Shown one piece after another: positions 16,067 to 23,364 of a stretch of DNA of 37,717 nucleotides (its first letter is position 1; every line of letters begins with the position of its first letter). The stretch comes from a virus: IMG/VR virus record IMGVR_UViG_3300034375_007853, positions 1-37,717 of that record; one strand, written 5' to 3'. The position numbers and the translations under genes are program-made. The notes below the pieces were generated by a model, which was not told the DNA's origin, made no database searches, and worked only from the letters and a program-made list of their open reading frames with translations.

Positions 16067-16660
16067 ATGAGGTATTTAATTTCACTATTATTAGGTTCAT
16101 CTATAACCTTTTCATTATTCTTTATCATGACCATGCTTATTGCAACTGGTCGTGGTGCTTTAACTGAAGCTTCATCATTTCGTATAACAGACTTTGTTAT
16201 GGTTGAGAGAAATGAAGTTGTTGAAACAAGAGAAAGAAAACCAGAAAGACCTCCAGAACCAGAACTTCCACCAGAAATACCAGAAGCTTCACAAGCAGAT
16301 AGTTTTGATAACACTATGACAGTATCAATGTCTGCTCCTACAGTAAATGCTGGATTTCAAGTTGGTGGAGTTGGATTTGGTGTCAGTGATGGAGAATACT
16401 TACCAATTGTAAAAGTAGCACCTGTATATCCTGCTCGAGCATTACGTATGGGTGTCGAAGGATACTGTGTTGTTGAATTTACAGTGATGCCAAATGGTTC
16501 TACAAGAGATGCATTTGCCGCTGAATGTTCTAATTCAGTATTTGAGAGAGCATCTGTTGAAGCTGCATTAAAGTTTAAATATAAACCAAGAGTTATTGAT
16601 GGTGTAGCCATTGAAGTTCCTGGTGTATTAAATAGGATAACATTTGAGTTAGCAGAGTAA
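16067..16660 (+). CDS. tonB: TonB-like protein
   Basis: 197 aa. An N-terminal inner-membrane helix (residues about 5-27), a Glu/Pro-rich periplasmic linker (KPERPPEPELPPEIPE, about 58-73), and a C-terminal TonB domain (about 108-197). The last contains VAPVYPARALRMGVEGY, VVEFTVMPNGS, FERASVEAALKFKYKP and a final RITFEL. All parts of a cellular TonB are present in order. TonB couples the inner-membrane ion gradient, through ExbB/ExbD, to outer-membrane transporters. No ExbB/ExbD homologue is evident, so it would need host partners. Late timing makes nutrient uptake a less obvious role than contact with the outer membrane during lysis or curli-type secretion. That role is speculation. Confidence 0.88.
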   Translation: MRYLISLLLGSSITFSLFFIMTMLIATGRGALTEASSFRITDFVMVERNEVVETRERKPERPPEPELPPEIPEASQADSFDNTMTVSMSAPTVNAGFQVGGVGFGVSDGEYLPIVKVAPVYPARALRMGVEGYCVVEFTVMPNGSTRDAFAAECSNSVFERASVEAALKFKYKPRVIDGVAIEVPGVLNRITFELAE

Positions 16661-16661
16661 T

Positions 16662-16955
16662 ATGGATTTTTTGGCATTAGTTGGTGAGTTAGGTGCTCCT
16701 ATAGCAGGTTCTTTGGTAATGGGATTCTTTATATTCTTAGTTATAAAACAAATTCTAGAAGGTATAGTCGACCAAGTTAAAACGTTAACGATATTCTGTA
16801 AGTCATTAGAGAATAGAGCTCGTACTATGTCCAATGAAATGATTAAGATCGATATGTTAGTCTCATCTGCTTTGGAATTAAGACCTGATATTGAAAGAGT
16901 AGCAAGAGCAGAAAACTTTATAGAGGATGGAAAAGTAGATGCAAGACGTGACTAA
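16662..16955 (+). CDS. Single-helix membrane protein with coiled coil
   Basis: 97 aa. A hydrophobic helix at residues about 10-32 (PIAGSLVMGFFIFLVIKQIL) is followed by a heptad-like helical tail. Topology and sequence resemble the 96 aa protein two genes downstream (17017-17307), so the two are likely paralogues. Short membrane-plus-coiled-coil proteins of this kind can be holins or spanin/BhlA-like proteins. The gene begins 2 nt after the TonB-like gene and overlaps the 25-residue gene that follows. Confidence 0.6.
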   Translation: MDFLALVGELGAPIAGSLVMGFFIFLVIKQILEGIVDQVKTLTIFCKSLENRARTMSNEMIKIDMLVSSALELRPDIERVARAENFIEDGKVDARRD

Positions 16956-17016
16956 ACAATTAATCCCTTGGTTTGTAGCAGCTTTTATTTGTTTTATTTT
17001 TATATGGATAGCATAA
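16939..17016 (+). CDS. Mini transmembrane peptide
   Basis: 25 aa, almost entirely one hydrophobic helix (begins MQDVTKQLIPWFVAA). It overlaps the previous gene by 17 nt, and its stop codon directly abuts the next ATG. Its position between two paralogous membrane genes and the exact abutment argue that it is translated. A role as holin, pinholin or antiholin is possible but not shown. Confidence 0.45.
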   Translation: MQDVTKQLIPWFVAAFICFIFIWIA

Positions 17017-17307
17017 ATGGAAGGTGATATTGTACAATTAATCAGTGAGTATGGATTTCCAGTTATTATGGCAACTGGTATGGGTTACTTTATTTACTTT
17101 ATATGGAACTTCATTGGTGAACATATAGATCCAGCTTTACAAGAACAGCATATGGCACTGATTCGTGTTATAGATCAAGTGCGTATGTTAGACCAAGATC
17201 TAATACGATTACAGCAAAAAGTAGACGTTGTATTAGAATATAGAGAACAAGAAAAGATGAGGAAAGAAGGTGAAATTTCAAGTCGGGGACAAAATAAGAA
17301 AGCCTAA
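17017..17307 (+). CDS. Single-helix membrane protein with coiled coil (paralogue)
   Basis: 96 aa. A short N-terminal segment, a hydrophobic helix (residues about 14-34, VIMATGMGYFIYFIWNFIG), and a long amphipathic helix rich in Gln, Leu, Asp and Arg. It has the same layout as 16662-16955, including the 'ELGAP/EYGFP' turn before the helix. It overlaps the next gene by 38 nt. The holin-like size and late operon suggest a membrane or lysis role. Confidence 0.6.
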   Translation: MEGDIVQLISEYGFPVIMATGMGYFIYFIWNFIGEHIDPALQEQHMALIRVIDQVRMLDQDLIRLQQKVDVVLEYREQEKMRKEGEISSRGQNKKA

Positions 17308-17467
17308 AGGCTATGCATTTGACGGAACAATCGTATCCGTTTTTCAAAACACAAAAGGTGATATTAGGATCGTTGCTGAGCTAGACGGAAACGGAATGCT
17401 TCATATATTTTCTGAATCACAGCTAGAGCATAGAGACAACCCACAGCAAATAGATATTCAGTTTTAA
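17270..17467 (+). CDS. Small KOW/SH3-like protein
   Basis: 65 aa. FQVGDKIRKPKGYAFDGTIVSVF and GMLHIFSESQLE resemble a widespread small family in alphaproteobacteria and their phages with a KOW/SH3-like beta barrel. The start is GTG at 17270 with AGGAAAG upstream. Its 3' end lies over the convergent minus-strand ORF at 17364-17555. Function unknown. Confidence 0.65.
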   Translation: MKFQVGDKIRKPKGYAFDGTIVSVFQNTKGDIRIVAELDGNGMLHIFSESQLEHRDNPQQIDIQF

Positions 17468-17555
17468 CGCTCATCTCCTCGCCAAAATTTCCAAACATCC
17501 AATAGATGAATATTCCTAAAGGATAAGCAGCAAACAACATAAAGAAGTATTTCAA
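17364..17555 (-). CDS. Possible two-helix membrane protein (TTG start)
   Basis: 63 aa if started at TTG 17555, just after the cyclase stop. Two hydrophobic helices (YFFMLFAAYPLGIFIYWMFG and YLFAVGCLYALAVI) are joined by a short charged loop, a class II holin-like topology. A longer in-frame form from ATG 17633 would start inside the cyclase gene. It overlaps the convergent plus-strand gene by 104 nt, which weakens the case. TTG is used elsewhere here (15175), and AAGG lies upstream. Confidence 0.42.
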   Translation of the reverse strand: MKYFFMLFAAYPLGIFIYWMFGNFGEEMSVKTEYLFAVGCLYALAVIQKIYEAFRFRLAQQRS

Positions 17556-17565
17556 AACGTAAACC

Positions 17566-19635
17566 TTACTTAGTTGTTGCAATAAATGTTCCGTCCCAAT
17601 CTTCTGGTAGATCTTGTGTCTTTTGAAATTCACATCGTTCGATCCACATAGAATAATATCCTCTCATCTGTTGATCGAATGCTGTCTCTAATTTCTTACA
17701 AAGAGCAATTGCTTCATCGAACTTCTGTGCTCTATATAACTCATGCATTTCTTCGTGAGCTACTTGAGCATCATACCATTCTTCCATTTTTTCTTGAGCA
17801 TCAAGTACTGTGTATATTCCTATACCAACTGACTTACCCTTTACAGCTAGGTCATCGACCTTAAGATAAAAGAAATCATCTTTTGTCTTTTGATATGTAG
17901 CATCACCGACTAGTAATAAGCAACCATATTCTTTACATTTAGATTCTATACGTGCTGCTGTCGATACTGAATCACCTAATACATCATAACTATGACGAGA
18001 TGTGGAACCCATCTCACCAAGATAACCTATACCTGTATTGATACCTGCTCCCATGCCAACTGGAGGACGACCTTGTCTTTTTACTTCAATGTTAAATTCT
18101 TCGACTGCTCTTAACATTTCAATACCTGTTTTTACAGCAGAGTAAGCATGATTAGGATCATCGTTTGGAGCGTTATGAACATGCATACTTGCATCACCAA
18201 TATACTTTATAATCATACCATCTGCATTTAATACTGGTTGTGTAATAGCATCCATATAACCATTCATAAGTTTTGTCAGACCTTGTACATCATCACCAAA
18301 TGATTCTCCTAATGGAGTAAAGCCACGTAAATCTGAGAATAGTATTGATATCTCTCTTTTAGTTCCTTTCTTAATAATGTCTGGATTCTCTTGTAACAAT
18401 TTAACAACTGTTGGTGAACAGTAACCTTCAAATTGTTTCTTAATTCTTTCTTTCTCTTTGTATGTTAAATAGTACTTATTAAATGAAGCATGTGCAAAGA
18501 CTAGTAGGGAAGAAATAGCAGAGTAAAATGTATCAAATAGAATAAGGTAATTATTCCAAAGATAGAATCCTGCGTATACTTGTCCCCCAACTAATACACC
18601 TACTCCTATTAAAGCAAACCTTGTCGGTGCTTTCCATGTAACAAATAAAACTTTAAGCATTGCTGATAATAAAACAACTAATGCTAATAAATCATACCAA
18701 TAAGATTTCTTAATGATTGTCTGATTTAAAACAGTTTGTAATAAGTTAGCTTGTACTTCATGTGGGAACATAGCACCAACGGGTGTTGATACTGGGTTAT
18801 TAAATCCTTCAGCTGTTAATCCCCAAATGTAAACCTTACCACCTAAATCTTCTGCAACTAAGTCTGATGCTGATACTCTTGGAAACTCATTCCAATAAGA
18901 TATCAATACGTCACCAGTAGGTGTAGTTGCAAGAGGCGGTTGTCTACCCATTCGTACCCATTCAACTCCGATATCAGGCGTAACTCTTAATTGATATGAT
19001 GTCTCATCAAAGAATGCTCTTATTGTTTCTAGTACTAATGACGGATATAGCTGATCATTTGCATTGACTAGAAGTGGAGCAGATCTTACAGTTGCATCAA
19101 AGTTTGGAGTACCTGGTAGGTTAGGAGTTGCATTTGTTACACCAACACCATAAGTGTTAGCTTGCAAAATCGGAAGAGGTGAAATTATGCCAGGAAAGTT
19201 CCAGACATAGTCAGCCGCTGCACCTCCTCCTAAAGTAGCAGTACCTACAAACGGTGCTAATCCTGTTTGAGTTTGTGTCGTAGGTGCTGCTGCTAGAATA
19301 GATAAACGATTAATCAGAGCTTCAGCGAATATTTCATCGCCTCCGAATCTATCTTCTTCTGAAAAGATTTGAGTAAATACATGAACGTTTGATGGATCTG
19401 TATTCCACATAAGTTCTGCATAAACATCACGTGGCCAAGGATATTGACCATATTGTTCTATTGCTTTCTCATCAATATCAACAAGTACAAAGTCTGGTAC
19501 TTGCTCTATTTCATGTGATTGGTGTAAGTAATCAAACCATGACCATTGTATGTTCTCAACAATGTATGGTGAAGATACTTTAAGACTAAAAAGTAGTATT
19601 ACTGTAACTAGTACTGTCTTCCAACTATACATCAT
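17566..19635 (-). CDS. CHASE2-domain adenylate/guanylate cyclase-like protein
   Basis: 689 aa. An N-terminal helix (about 7-22) precedes an extracytoplasmic CHASE2 sensor (about 28-305, starting FDYLHQS.. and PDFVLVDIDEKAI). Three transmembrane helices (about 315-385) and a class III cyclase domain (about 425-590) follow. Metal-binding D435 (ILFSDLRGF) and D481 (KYIGDASM) are present, as is the adenine-selecting pair K477 and D551 (YDVLGD). The transition-state Arg is R562, but the Asn expected four residues earlier is Ser558 (GDSVSTAARIE). It should therefore bind ATP, but catalysis may be weak. CHASE2 cyclases often pair with FecR-domain proteins in bacteria; a FecR protein is at 35191-36321. 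It overlaps the curlin-like gene by 4 nt and should be co-translated with it. Confidence 0.9.
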   Translation of the reverse strand: MMYSWKTVLVTVILLFSLKVSSPYIVENIQWSWFDYLHQSHEIEQVPDFVLVDIDEKAIEQYGQYPWPRDVYAELMWNTDPSNVHVFTQIFSEEDRFGGDEIFAEALINRLSILAAAPTTQTQTGLAPFVGTATLGGGAAADYVWNFPGIISPLPILQANTYGVGVTNATPNLPGTPNFDATVRSAPLLVNANDQLYPSLVLETIRAFFDETSYQLRVTPDIGVEWVRMGRQPPLATTPTGDVLISYWNEFPRVSASDLVAEDLGGKVYIWGLTAEGFNNPVSTPVGAMFPHEVQANLLQTVLNQTIIKKSYWYDLLALVVLLSAMLKVLFVTWKAPTRFALIGVGVLVGGQVYAGFYLWNNYLILFDTFYSAISSLLVFAHASFNKYYLTYKEKERIKKQFEGYCSPTVVKLLQENPDIIKKGTKREISILFSDLRGFTPLGESFGDDVQGLTKLMNGYMDAITQPVLNADGMIIKYIGDASMHVHNAPNDDPNHAYSAVKTGIEMLRAVEEFNIEVKRQGRPPVGMGAGINTGIGYLGEMGSTSRHSYDVLGDSVSTAARIESKCKEYGCLLLVGDATYQKTKDDFFYLKVDDLAVKGKSVGIGIYTVLDAQEKMEEWYDAQVAHEEMHELYRAQKFDEAIALCKKLETAFDQQMRGYYSMWIERCEFQKTQDLPEDWDGTFIATTK

Positions 19636-20330
19636 TGTCCTTGTGTTACTGATACACTACAACCACCTACAGTATAACAAGTCTGAGATAGTGAATATGA
19701 TTGTGATGTTGTTCCTTGTTGTGTTAAATTTAATGTTGTAGGGTCTGTACCTGAAAGTAAGATGCTTGCTGAATGCTGTGCCCAAGCACCTTTTTGTAAT
19801 ACTGATATATCGTTGTAGTCATTATTTGTTTGTAGACCTATTGTTTTTGCACCATCACCTTGCTGTCTTAACCATATATCATTATAACTACTAAAGATAA
19901 GACTTGTAAATGTATGACCACTAGTGCTTCCCTGATTTGTTTGATGACCTTGCAAATGATTATAATTTCCATGTATGTCTAATCTTGCATAATGTCCGCC
20001 ACCTTCATTACCATCGTCTCCGTATGTCGTAGATGTTGCATTATCCCATGCCGTTCCCTGGGCCCAACGAATAGTATTATCAGTTCCAGATAAATGCCAT
20101 AATTCAATTACGTTATTTGTTCCTGAGCTATTTTCTTGTATTAAAGTTAACTCAACATTATTACCAGAAACGTATGAACTAGTATCGTACATTTTAATTA
20201 TATTATAATCTCCTACCTGTACTACATTTAAATCAAAATAGTTTCCACTTGTTTGTTCGATAGTGATTTCGTTATCTTGTGCCAAAAGAAATGCTGGCAA
20301 TAGAAGTATTGCAAGTAATAGATGTTTCAT
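19632..20330 (-). CDS. Secreted curlin-like repeat protein
   Basis: 232 aa. A clear signal peptide (MKHLLLAILLLPAFLLAQ) is followed by DNEITIEQ and about 200 residues rich in Asn, Gln, Ser, Thr and Gly. Imperfect repeats of the type N-x-I-x-x-x-Q-x-G-x-x-N resemble curlin repeats of CsgA/CsgB. The C-terminus has a Cys pair (SQTCYTVGGCSVSV). The second curlin-like protein (34515-35222) also begins DNEIFIEQ after its signal and also carries two cysteines near its end, so the two are related. It is expressed from the late promoter at 20336-20343 and coupled to the cyclase gene. It is expected to be exported, possibly through the CsgG-like channel. Confidence 0.72.
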   Translation of the reverse strand: MKHLLLAILLLPAFLLAQDNEITIEQTSGNYFDLNVVQVGDYNIIKMYDTSSYVSGNNVELTLIQENSSGTNNVIELWHLSGTDNTIRWAQGTAWDNATSTTYGDDGNEGGGHYARLDIHGNYNHLQGHQTNQGSTSGHTFTSLIFSSYNDIWLRQQGDGAKTIGLQTNNDYNDISVLQKGAWAQHSASILLSGTDPTTLNLTQQGTTSQSYSLSQTCYTVGGCSVSVTQGQ

Positions 20331-20335
20331 GTATC

Positions 20336-20343
20336 TATTTATA
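20336..20343 (-). promoter_or_regulatory. Late promoter TATAAATA (minus strand)
   Basis: TATTTATA on the plus strand, read as TATAAATA on minus. It ends 5 nt before the ATG of the curlin-like gene at 20330 and overlaps the end of the acetyltransferase gene. No Shine-Dalgarno follows. The 12 bp TATTTATAAATA at 20336-20347 contains the box on both strands, but no plus-strand gene follows. Confidence 0.75.
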
Positions 20344-20749
20344 AATATTCGAAATTATTCGTGGTCTCGTTTTCAGATACGAGCTCTGCTCCATTACGAA
20401 TGTGGAACCTTTCTGCCATTTGAGTCTTAGGACTCATTGTTACGAATCGAGACATTCCTCTTTTTCGTGCTTCCTCTATGACTCTTAATACGATATCTCT
20501 ACCTGCACCTTTTTGATATGACCATACAGAATAGAATACAGCGATATCACCAGGTTTACTTTCAAGCAATCCCTGTTCGGTCTTTGGTACTTTATTACAG
20601 AATGCTACACATATAACTGCATTCTCTGTTTGAAACATTTGGAAATGATTTTGTTGTCGTACTGAGGCAGGGATATTAGGTCGGACTGGATCATCCTTTA
20701 CTAACTTCTCTGCTAATTCCAGAGGAATTTTATCTAATAATATAGTCAT
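20339..20749 (-). CDS. GNAT-family acetyltransferase
   Basis: 136 aa. The acetyl-CoA-binding motif A is YQKGAGRDIVLRVIEEARKRG (with Q/R-x-x-G-x-G as QKGAGR), followed by strand RFVTMSPKT and AERFHIRNGAELV. The acceptor substrate is unknown. It lies between the probable structural gene and the curlin-like gene on the minus strand. An AATAAATA box at 20759-20766 may be its promoter. Its last codons contain the late promoter of the curlin-cyclase pair. Confidence 0.78.
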   Translation of the reverse strand: MTILLDKIPLELAEKLVKDDPVRPNIPASVRQQNHFQMFQTENAVICVAFCNKVPKTEQGLLESKPGDIAVFYSVWSYQKGAGRDIVLRVIEEARKRGMSRFVTMSPKTQMAERFHIRNGAELVSENETTNNFEYL

Positions 20750-20758
20750 AACAAAAAT

Positions 20759-20766
20759 TATTTATT
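20759..20766 (-). promoter_or_regulatory. Possible late promoter AATAAATA (minus strand)
   Basis: One mismatch from TATAAATA, matching the relaxed NATAAATA form known from marine T4-like phages. It ends 9 nt before the ATG at 20749, with no Shine-Dalgarno. Confidence 0.4.
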
Positions 20767-20771
20767 AAGTA

Positions 20772-21536
20772 TTATTTATCTACCAATATTATGTCAAAAG
20801 TTGATGATATATTTGTGCCTGTTGAAGCAATTGCTCTAACCTCAATATCTGTTTTTTCTGGTAAACGAAACGGTACTTCATATATTCTTTGATGAAGTCC
20901 ACCTGGAACGTCCATAACATCTCTTGTTCTAAAAATTAAACCAGTATCCACTTCTCTCGTATATAAGTTAGCAGTTACGGAATCATTATAAGCACCTACT
21001 CCTATATTCCAGGTTTTCACATAACCTGTTTTACCAGCAGGTATTGTATAGAGTGCTAAATTTGTTTGTCCTTGACCATATACTGTACCTGTTCCAACTG
21101 TTGCAATTTTTGCCAATACTGTACCAGTACCACTTGCACCTGTTGATATCAACACATCGCCTTTATTCGTTTGTAATGAACCAGCAGAAGCAACAAATGC
21201 TCTATAAACTCTCAAAAATGATTGAGTTGAAACTGCACCATCTACTGTAAGTGTTTCTTCAATCTCATTATAGTTAGCATCTAATCCTTGAACTGTAACT
21301 GTTCTTGCACCTGTTCCAGCAGCACCATCTTGTGCATCAGCACCATATACATAAATTGTTGAAGCAACTGTTAGGTAAGTGTAAATTCCACCTTGTTCCC
21401 ATATTGTTTCTGGAGCACCACCTACATTTGGATTTCTACCAAATTTATGAATGTTAGTAGTACCAAGTATTCGTCCCTCGCTGAGGTCGATTAATTCTGA
21501 TATTGCAGTATTTGCTAAATATTTACTTATTGCCAT
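20772..21536 (-). CDS. Probable virion structural protein
   Basis: 254 aa from ATG 21536. The sequence is rich in Gly, Thr, Ala and Val, with alternating beta-strand patterns and a C-terminal receptor/jelly-roll-like segment (IPAGKTGYVKTWNIGVGAY...). The composition is typical of head-decoration, tail or fibre-associated proteins of marine T4-like phages. No catalytic motif. It follows an exact late promoter at leaderless distance, in line with a structural role. An upstream in-frame TTG at 21551 overlaps the promoter and is unlikely. Confidence 0.6.
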   Translation of the reverse strand: MAISKYLANTAISELIDLSEGRILGTTNIHKFGRNPNVGGAPETIWEQGGIYTYLTVASTIYVYGADAQDGAAGTGARTVTVQGLDANYNEIEETLTVDGAVSTQSFLRVYRAFVASAGSLQTNKGDVLISTGASGTGTVLAKIATVGTGTVYGQGQTNLALYTIPAGKTGYVKTWNIGVGAYNDSVTANLYTREVDTGLIFRTRDVMDVPGGLHQRIYEVPFRLPEKTDIEVRAIASTGTNISSTFDIILVDK

Positions 21537-21540
21537 GTTA

Positions 21541-21548
21541 TATTTATA
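21541..21548 (-). promoter_or_regulatory. Late promoter TATAAATA (minus strand)
   Basis: Exact box on the minus strand ending 4 nt before the ATG at 21536. The intervening bases (TAAC) leave no room for a Shine-Dalgarno. Confidence 0.75.
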
Positions 21549-21556
21549 CAAGTTGT

Positions 21557-21593
21557 TGATTTTATTAGAAAAAGAAAATCTCTAATAAAATCA
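21557..21593. repeat. 13-bp perfect inverted repeat between divergent genes
   Basis: TGATTTTATTAGA (21557-21569) pairs exactly with TCTAATAAAATCA (21581-21593) around an 11-nt A-rich loop. It sits between the minus-strand structural gene and the plus-strand early promoter, where neither unit ends. Possible roles are an insulator that stops antisense read-through, an operator or a DNA cruciform. GTTGATTTTATT recurs as a direct repeat at 21555-21566 and 21610-21621. Confidence 0.65.
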
Positions 21594-21644
21594 TATACTT
21601 GTGCAAGCAGTTGATTTTATTGGAGTTATAGTTACTAAAAAACA

Positions 21645-21672
21645 TGTACAACTTCTGCCAATATGGGATAAT
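21645..21672 (+). promoter_or_regulatory. Early promoter (TGTACA-16-GATAAT)
   Basis: TGTACA (21645-21650) and GATAAT (21667-21672). The upstream block 21611-21649 (TTGATTT, ATTGGAGTTATAGTT, AAAAAACATGTAC) is repeated in the promoter at 37208-37244. ATATGGGATAAT is shared as well. Unlike most family members, a normal leader with AAAGGAG follows. Confidence 0.72.
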
Positions 21673-21694
21673 AGACCTAAATAAAGGAGATTAT

Positions 21695-21886
21695 ATGTTA
21701 GAAACTAAAATCGTAAAAGGAAAAGAAATAAAGAAGTTTAAACCTTCACCACTTGCAATCAAAGTAACACATTTGGCTCGCGATGAGTGGGATTTACAAG
21801 ATCTTGATTGGATTATAGACGCAATCAAATTACATAAGATGAATGTACAACAAGAACAACTTATAAGGAGCTCATATGCAAAATAG
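21695..21886 (+). CDS. Small early protein, unknown
   Basis: 63 aa, Lys-rich N-terminus (MLETKIVKGKEIKKF), no membrane helix. The start at 21695 is set by AAAGGAG 8 nt upstream; an in-frame ATG at 21644 lies in the promoter. First gene behind a strong early promoter, so a host-takeover role is possible. It overlaps the next gene by 11 nt. Confidence 0.6.
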   Translation: MLETKIVKGKEIKKFKPSPLAIKVTHLARDEWDLQDLDWIIDAIKLHKMNVQQEQLIRSSYAK

Positions 21887-22304
21887 AACAGAAAATTTTA
21901 TGTTTAGAATCGGTGATTATCAAGATGCTGAAGGATGGCAAAAAATTGATATGATCAAAAAAGCAGTAAAACAAGCAAACAAACAAATACGTGAAGACTA
22001 TGCAAAAGAGTTTCCACCATCTGATATGTTTAGAAACTTCAAACCAACTACACTTCGTGTATGTCTAAAAGGACGTAAACCAAAACAAAAGTTTGAAAGA
22101 CGATTATGGAGTTGGAAAGAAGATAAGTTTGTTACTAAACTTCGTGGTCACTCACATTTTGGTGATATCTTAGGTGGACTAGAAAATGCAGGAAAAATTG
22201 ATGTATATCTACAATATCGATATCCTGAAAAGTTTGTTCCAGGATTTTCCACCGTCTTTGCAAAGAAATTCCGTACAGTTATAGCTGCAGCTTTTTCAGA
22301 ATAA
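21876..22304 (+). CDS. Conserved hypothetical protein
   Basis: 142 aa, basic, starting MQNRTENFMFRIGDY, with an Arg/Lys-rich middle (KGRKPKQKFERRLWSWK). AAGGAG precedes the ATG. It overlaps the previous gene by 11 nt and the next by 1 nt. Not recognised. The basic charge would allow nucleic-acid binding. Confidence 0.55.
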   Translation: MQNRTENFMFRIGDYQDAEGWQKIDMIKKAVKQANKQIREDYAKEFPPSDMFRNFKPTTLRVCLKGRKPKQKFERRLWSWKEDKFVTKLRGHSHFGDILGGLENAGKIDVYLQYRYPEKFVPGFSTVFAKKFRTVIAAAFSE

Positions 22305-22552
22305 TGGATATTAAAGAAGTAGAAAAACTCAGTTTAGACGAAGCTAAAAAAGTAGCTTTAGAAAAGATTGATAGTTTACCAAATAGAACTATCAATCAAA
22401 AGCTACGCAATAATAGACTGAGAGAAGACATCAATAGTTATACATCAATGACTCAAGTTATTGGAACACTATATAGATTACAGCTTGCAAACGAAGGTAT
22501 GCATGTAACTGGATCTAAATGGCAAGAAAAGTATAAAAAAGGTGTACATTAA
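22304..22552 (+). CDS. Small helical protein, unknown
   Basis: 82 aa, predicted all-helical and highly charged, no cysteines and no recognisable motif. It is coupled to the preceding gene (TAATG overlap). The TGTACA of the next promoter lies in its last codons. Confidence 0.55.
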   Translation: MDIKEVEKLSLDEAKKVALEKIDSLPNRTINQKLRNNRLREDINSYTSMTQVIGTLYRLQLANEGMHVTGSKWQEKYKKGVH

Positions 22553-22571
22553 GGTAAATTTGTGATATACT
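22543..22571 (+). promoter_or_regulatory. Promoter (TGTACA-17-TATACT)
   Basis: TGTACA (22543-22548) and TATACT (22566-22571), preceded by TTGTG. The spacing matches that in front of genes 43 and 41. The expected start (about 22578) is 4 nt before the ATG at 22582. Confidence 0.65.
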
Positions 22572-22581
22572 GGTACCAGCT

Positions 22582-22917
22582 ATGGCAATGATATATTGTA
22601 ACTCAGTAAACTACGATTATTCTGGTAGACGACGTAAAAGGGTGATGCGTGCAAAGCGCAAATCTACTCCTTTATCTTCCTTCAAAACCCTTACGTCGTC
22701 TACATCTCCCCTTGTTTTAGCACAACTTAAAAAACAAAGAGAGATTAAGTCTTTAGATATCACTGACTTCAAAGATTTATCACACATGAAAAGGAAGGAA
22801 ACAAATCAATATACAGGAGACGAATTACTTGGTATTGCAACTATGCATAAATCAAATGCAGTACCAGTATCTAAAAACACAGACGCAAAAATATTTGCAA
22901 CAATGAGAAGAAATTAA
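22582..22917 (+). CDS. Basic early protein, unknown
   Basis: 111 aa. The N-terminal half is strongly basic (SGRRRKRVMRAKRKS, residues 14-28), followed by Ser/Thr-rich and charged parts. Not recognised. It is monocistronic, with its own TGTACA-family promoter and almost no leader. The charge suggests an RNA- or DNA-binding early protein. Confidence 0.5.
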   Translation: MAMIYCNSVNYDYSGRRRKRVMRAKRKSTPLSSFKTLTSSTSPLVLAQLKKQREIKSLDITDFKDLSHMKRKETNQYTGDELLGIATMHKSNAVPVSKNTDAKIFATMRRN

Positions 22918-22920
22918 ATG

Positions 22921-22949
22921 TATACAATAAACAAAAAACTTGATATAAT
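22921..22949 (+). promoter_or_regulatory. Promoter (TATACA-17-TATAAT)
   Basis: TATACA (22921-22926) and a consensus -10 TATAAT (22944-22949). The spacer is 17 nt, as in the other members. The predicted start is next to the ATG at 22958. GGAG at 22950-22953 could act as a ribosome site only if the mRNA starts upstream. Confidence 0.6.
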
Positions 22950-22957
22950 GGAGTATT

Positions 22958-23356
22958 ATGAGCAATAATTGGGTAAAAGACATCAATAAGATGCACAAGA
23001 AATATGGTGTACATGATTGGATTAAGAAAAATCCAGGATCGTACAGAGACTATCTATCATTTAGGATCAGATTTATACAAGAGGAACTAGATGAGTTAAA
23101 ACAAGCAGAACTACATCGTGATAACGAAGAAGTTGTCGATGCACTCATCGATATCTGTGTTGTTGCGATTGGAACTCTCGATGCCTTTGGTGTTAACGCA
23201 TATGAGGCATGGGACGAAGTCTTTAAAGCCAACATGAATAAATTTGTTGGTACAAAGCAAAATCGACCTAATCCACTTGGATTGCCAGACTTGGCTAAAC
23301 CAAATGATTGGGTTCCACCATCACATATAGGTAATCATGGCAAATTACCAAAATAG
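22958..23356 (+). CDS. mazG: MazG-like nucleotide pyrophosphohydrolase
   Basis: 132 aa all-alpha NTP pyrophosphatase. The metal-binding helices are FIQEELDELKQAE (E-E-x-x-E, about residues 44-56) and EEVVDALIDICVVAIGTLDAFG (E/D-x-x-D). The family hydrolyses NTPs to NMP and pyrophosphate. In phages it may clean the nucleotide pool or lower (p)ppGpp, though this is debated. It heads the nucleotide-metabolism genes DUF5664, 42 and dCMP deaminase. Confidence 0.82.
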   Translation: MSNNWVKDINKMHKKYGVHDWIKKNPGSYRDYLSFRIRFIQEELDELKQAELHRDNEEVVDALIDICVVAIGTLDAFGVNAYEAWDEVFKANMNKFVGTKQNRPNPLGLPDLAKPNDWVPPSHIGNHGKLPK

Positions 23357-23364
23357 GAGATATA

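Noticed and set aside
21557-21593. Bidirectional terminator at the 13-bp inverted repeat
   Set aside because: The flanking genes diverge, so no transcript ends there. Recorded as a repeat with an open role.
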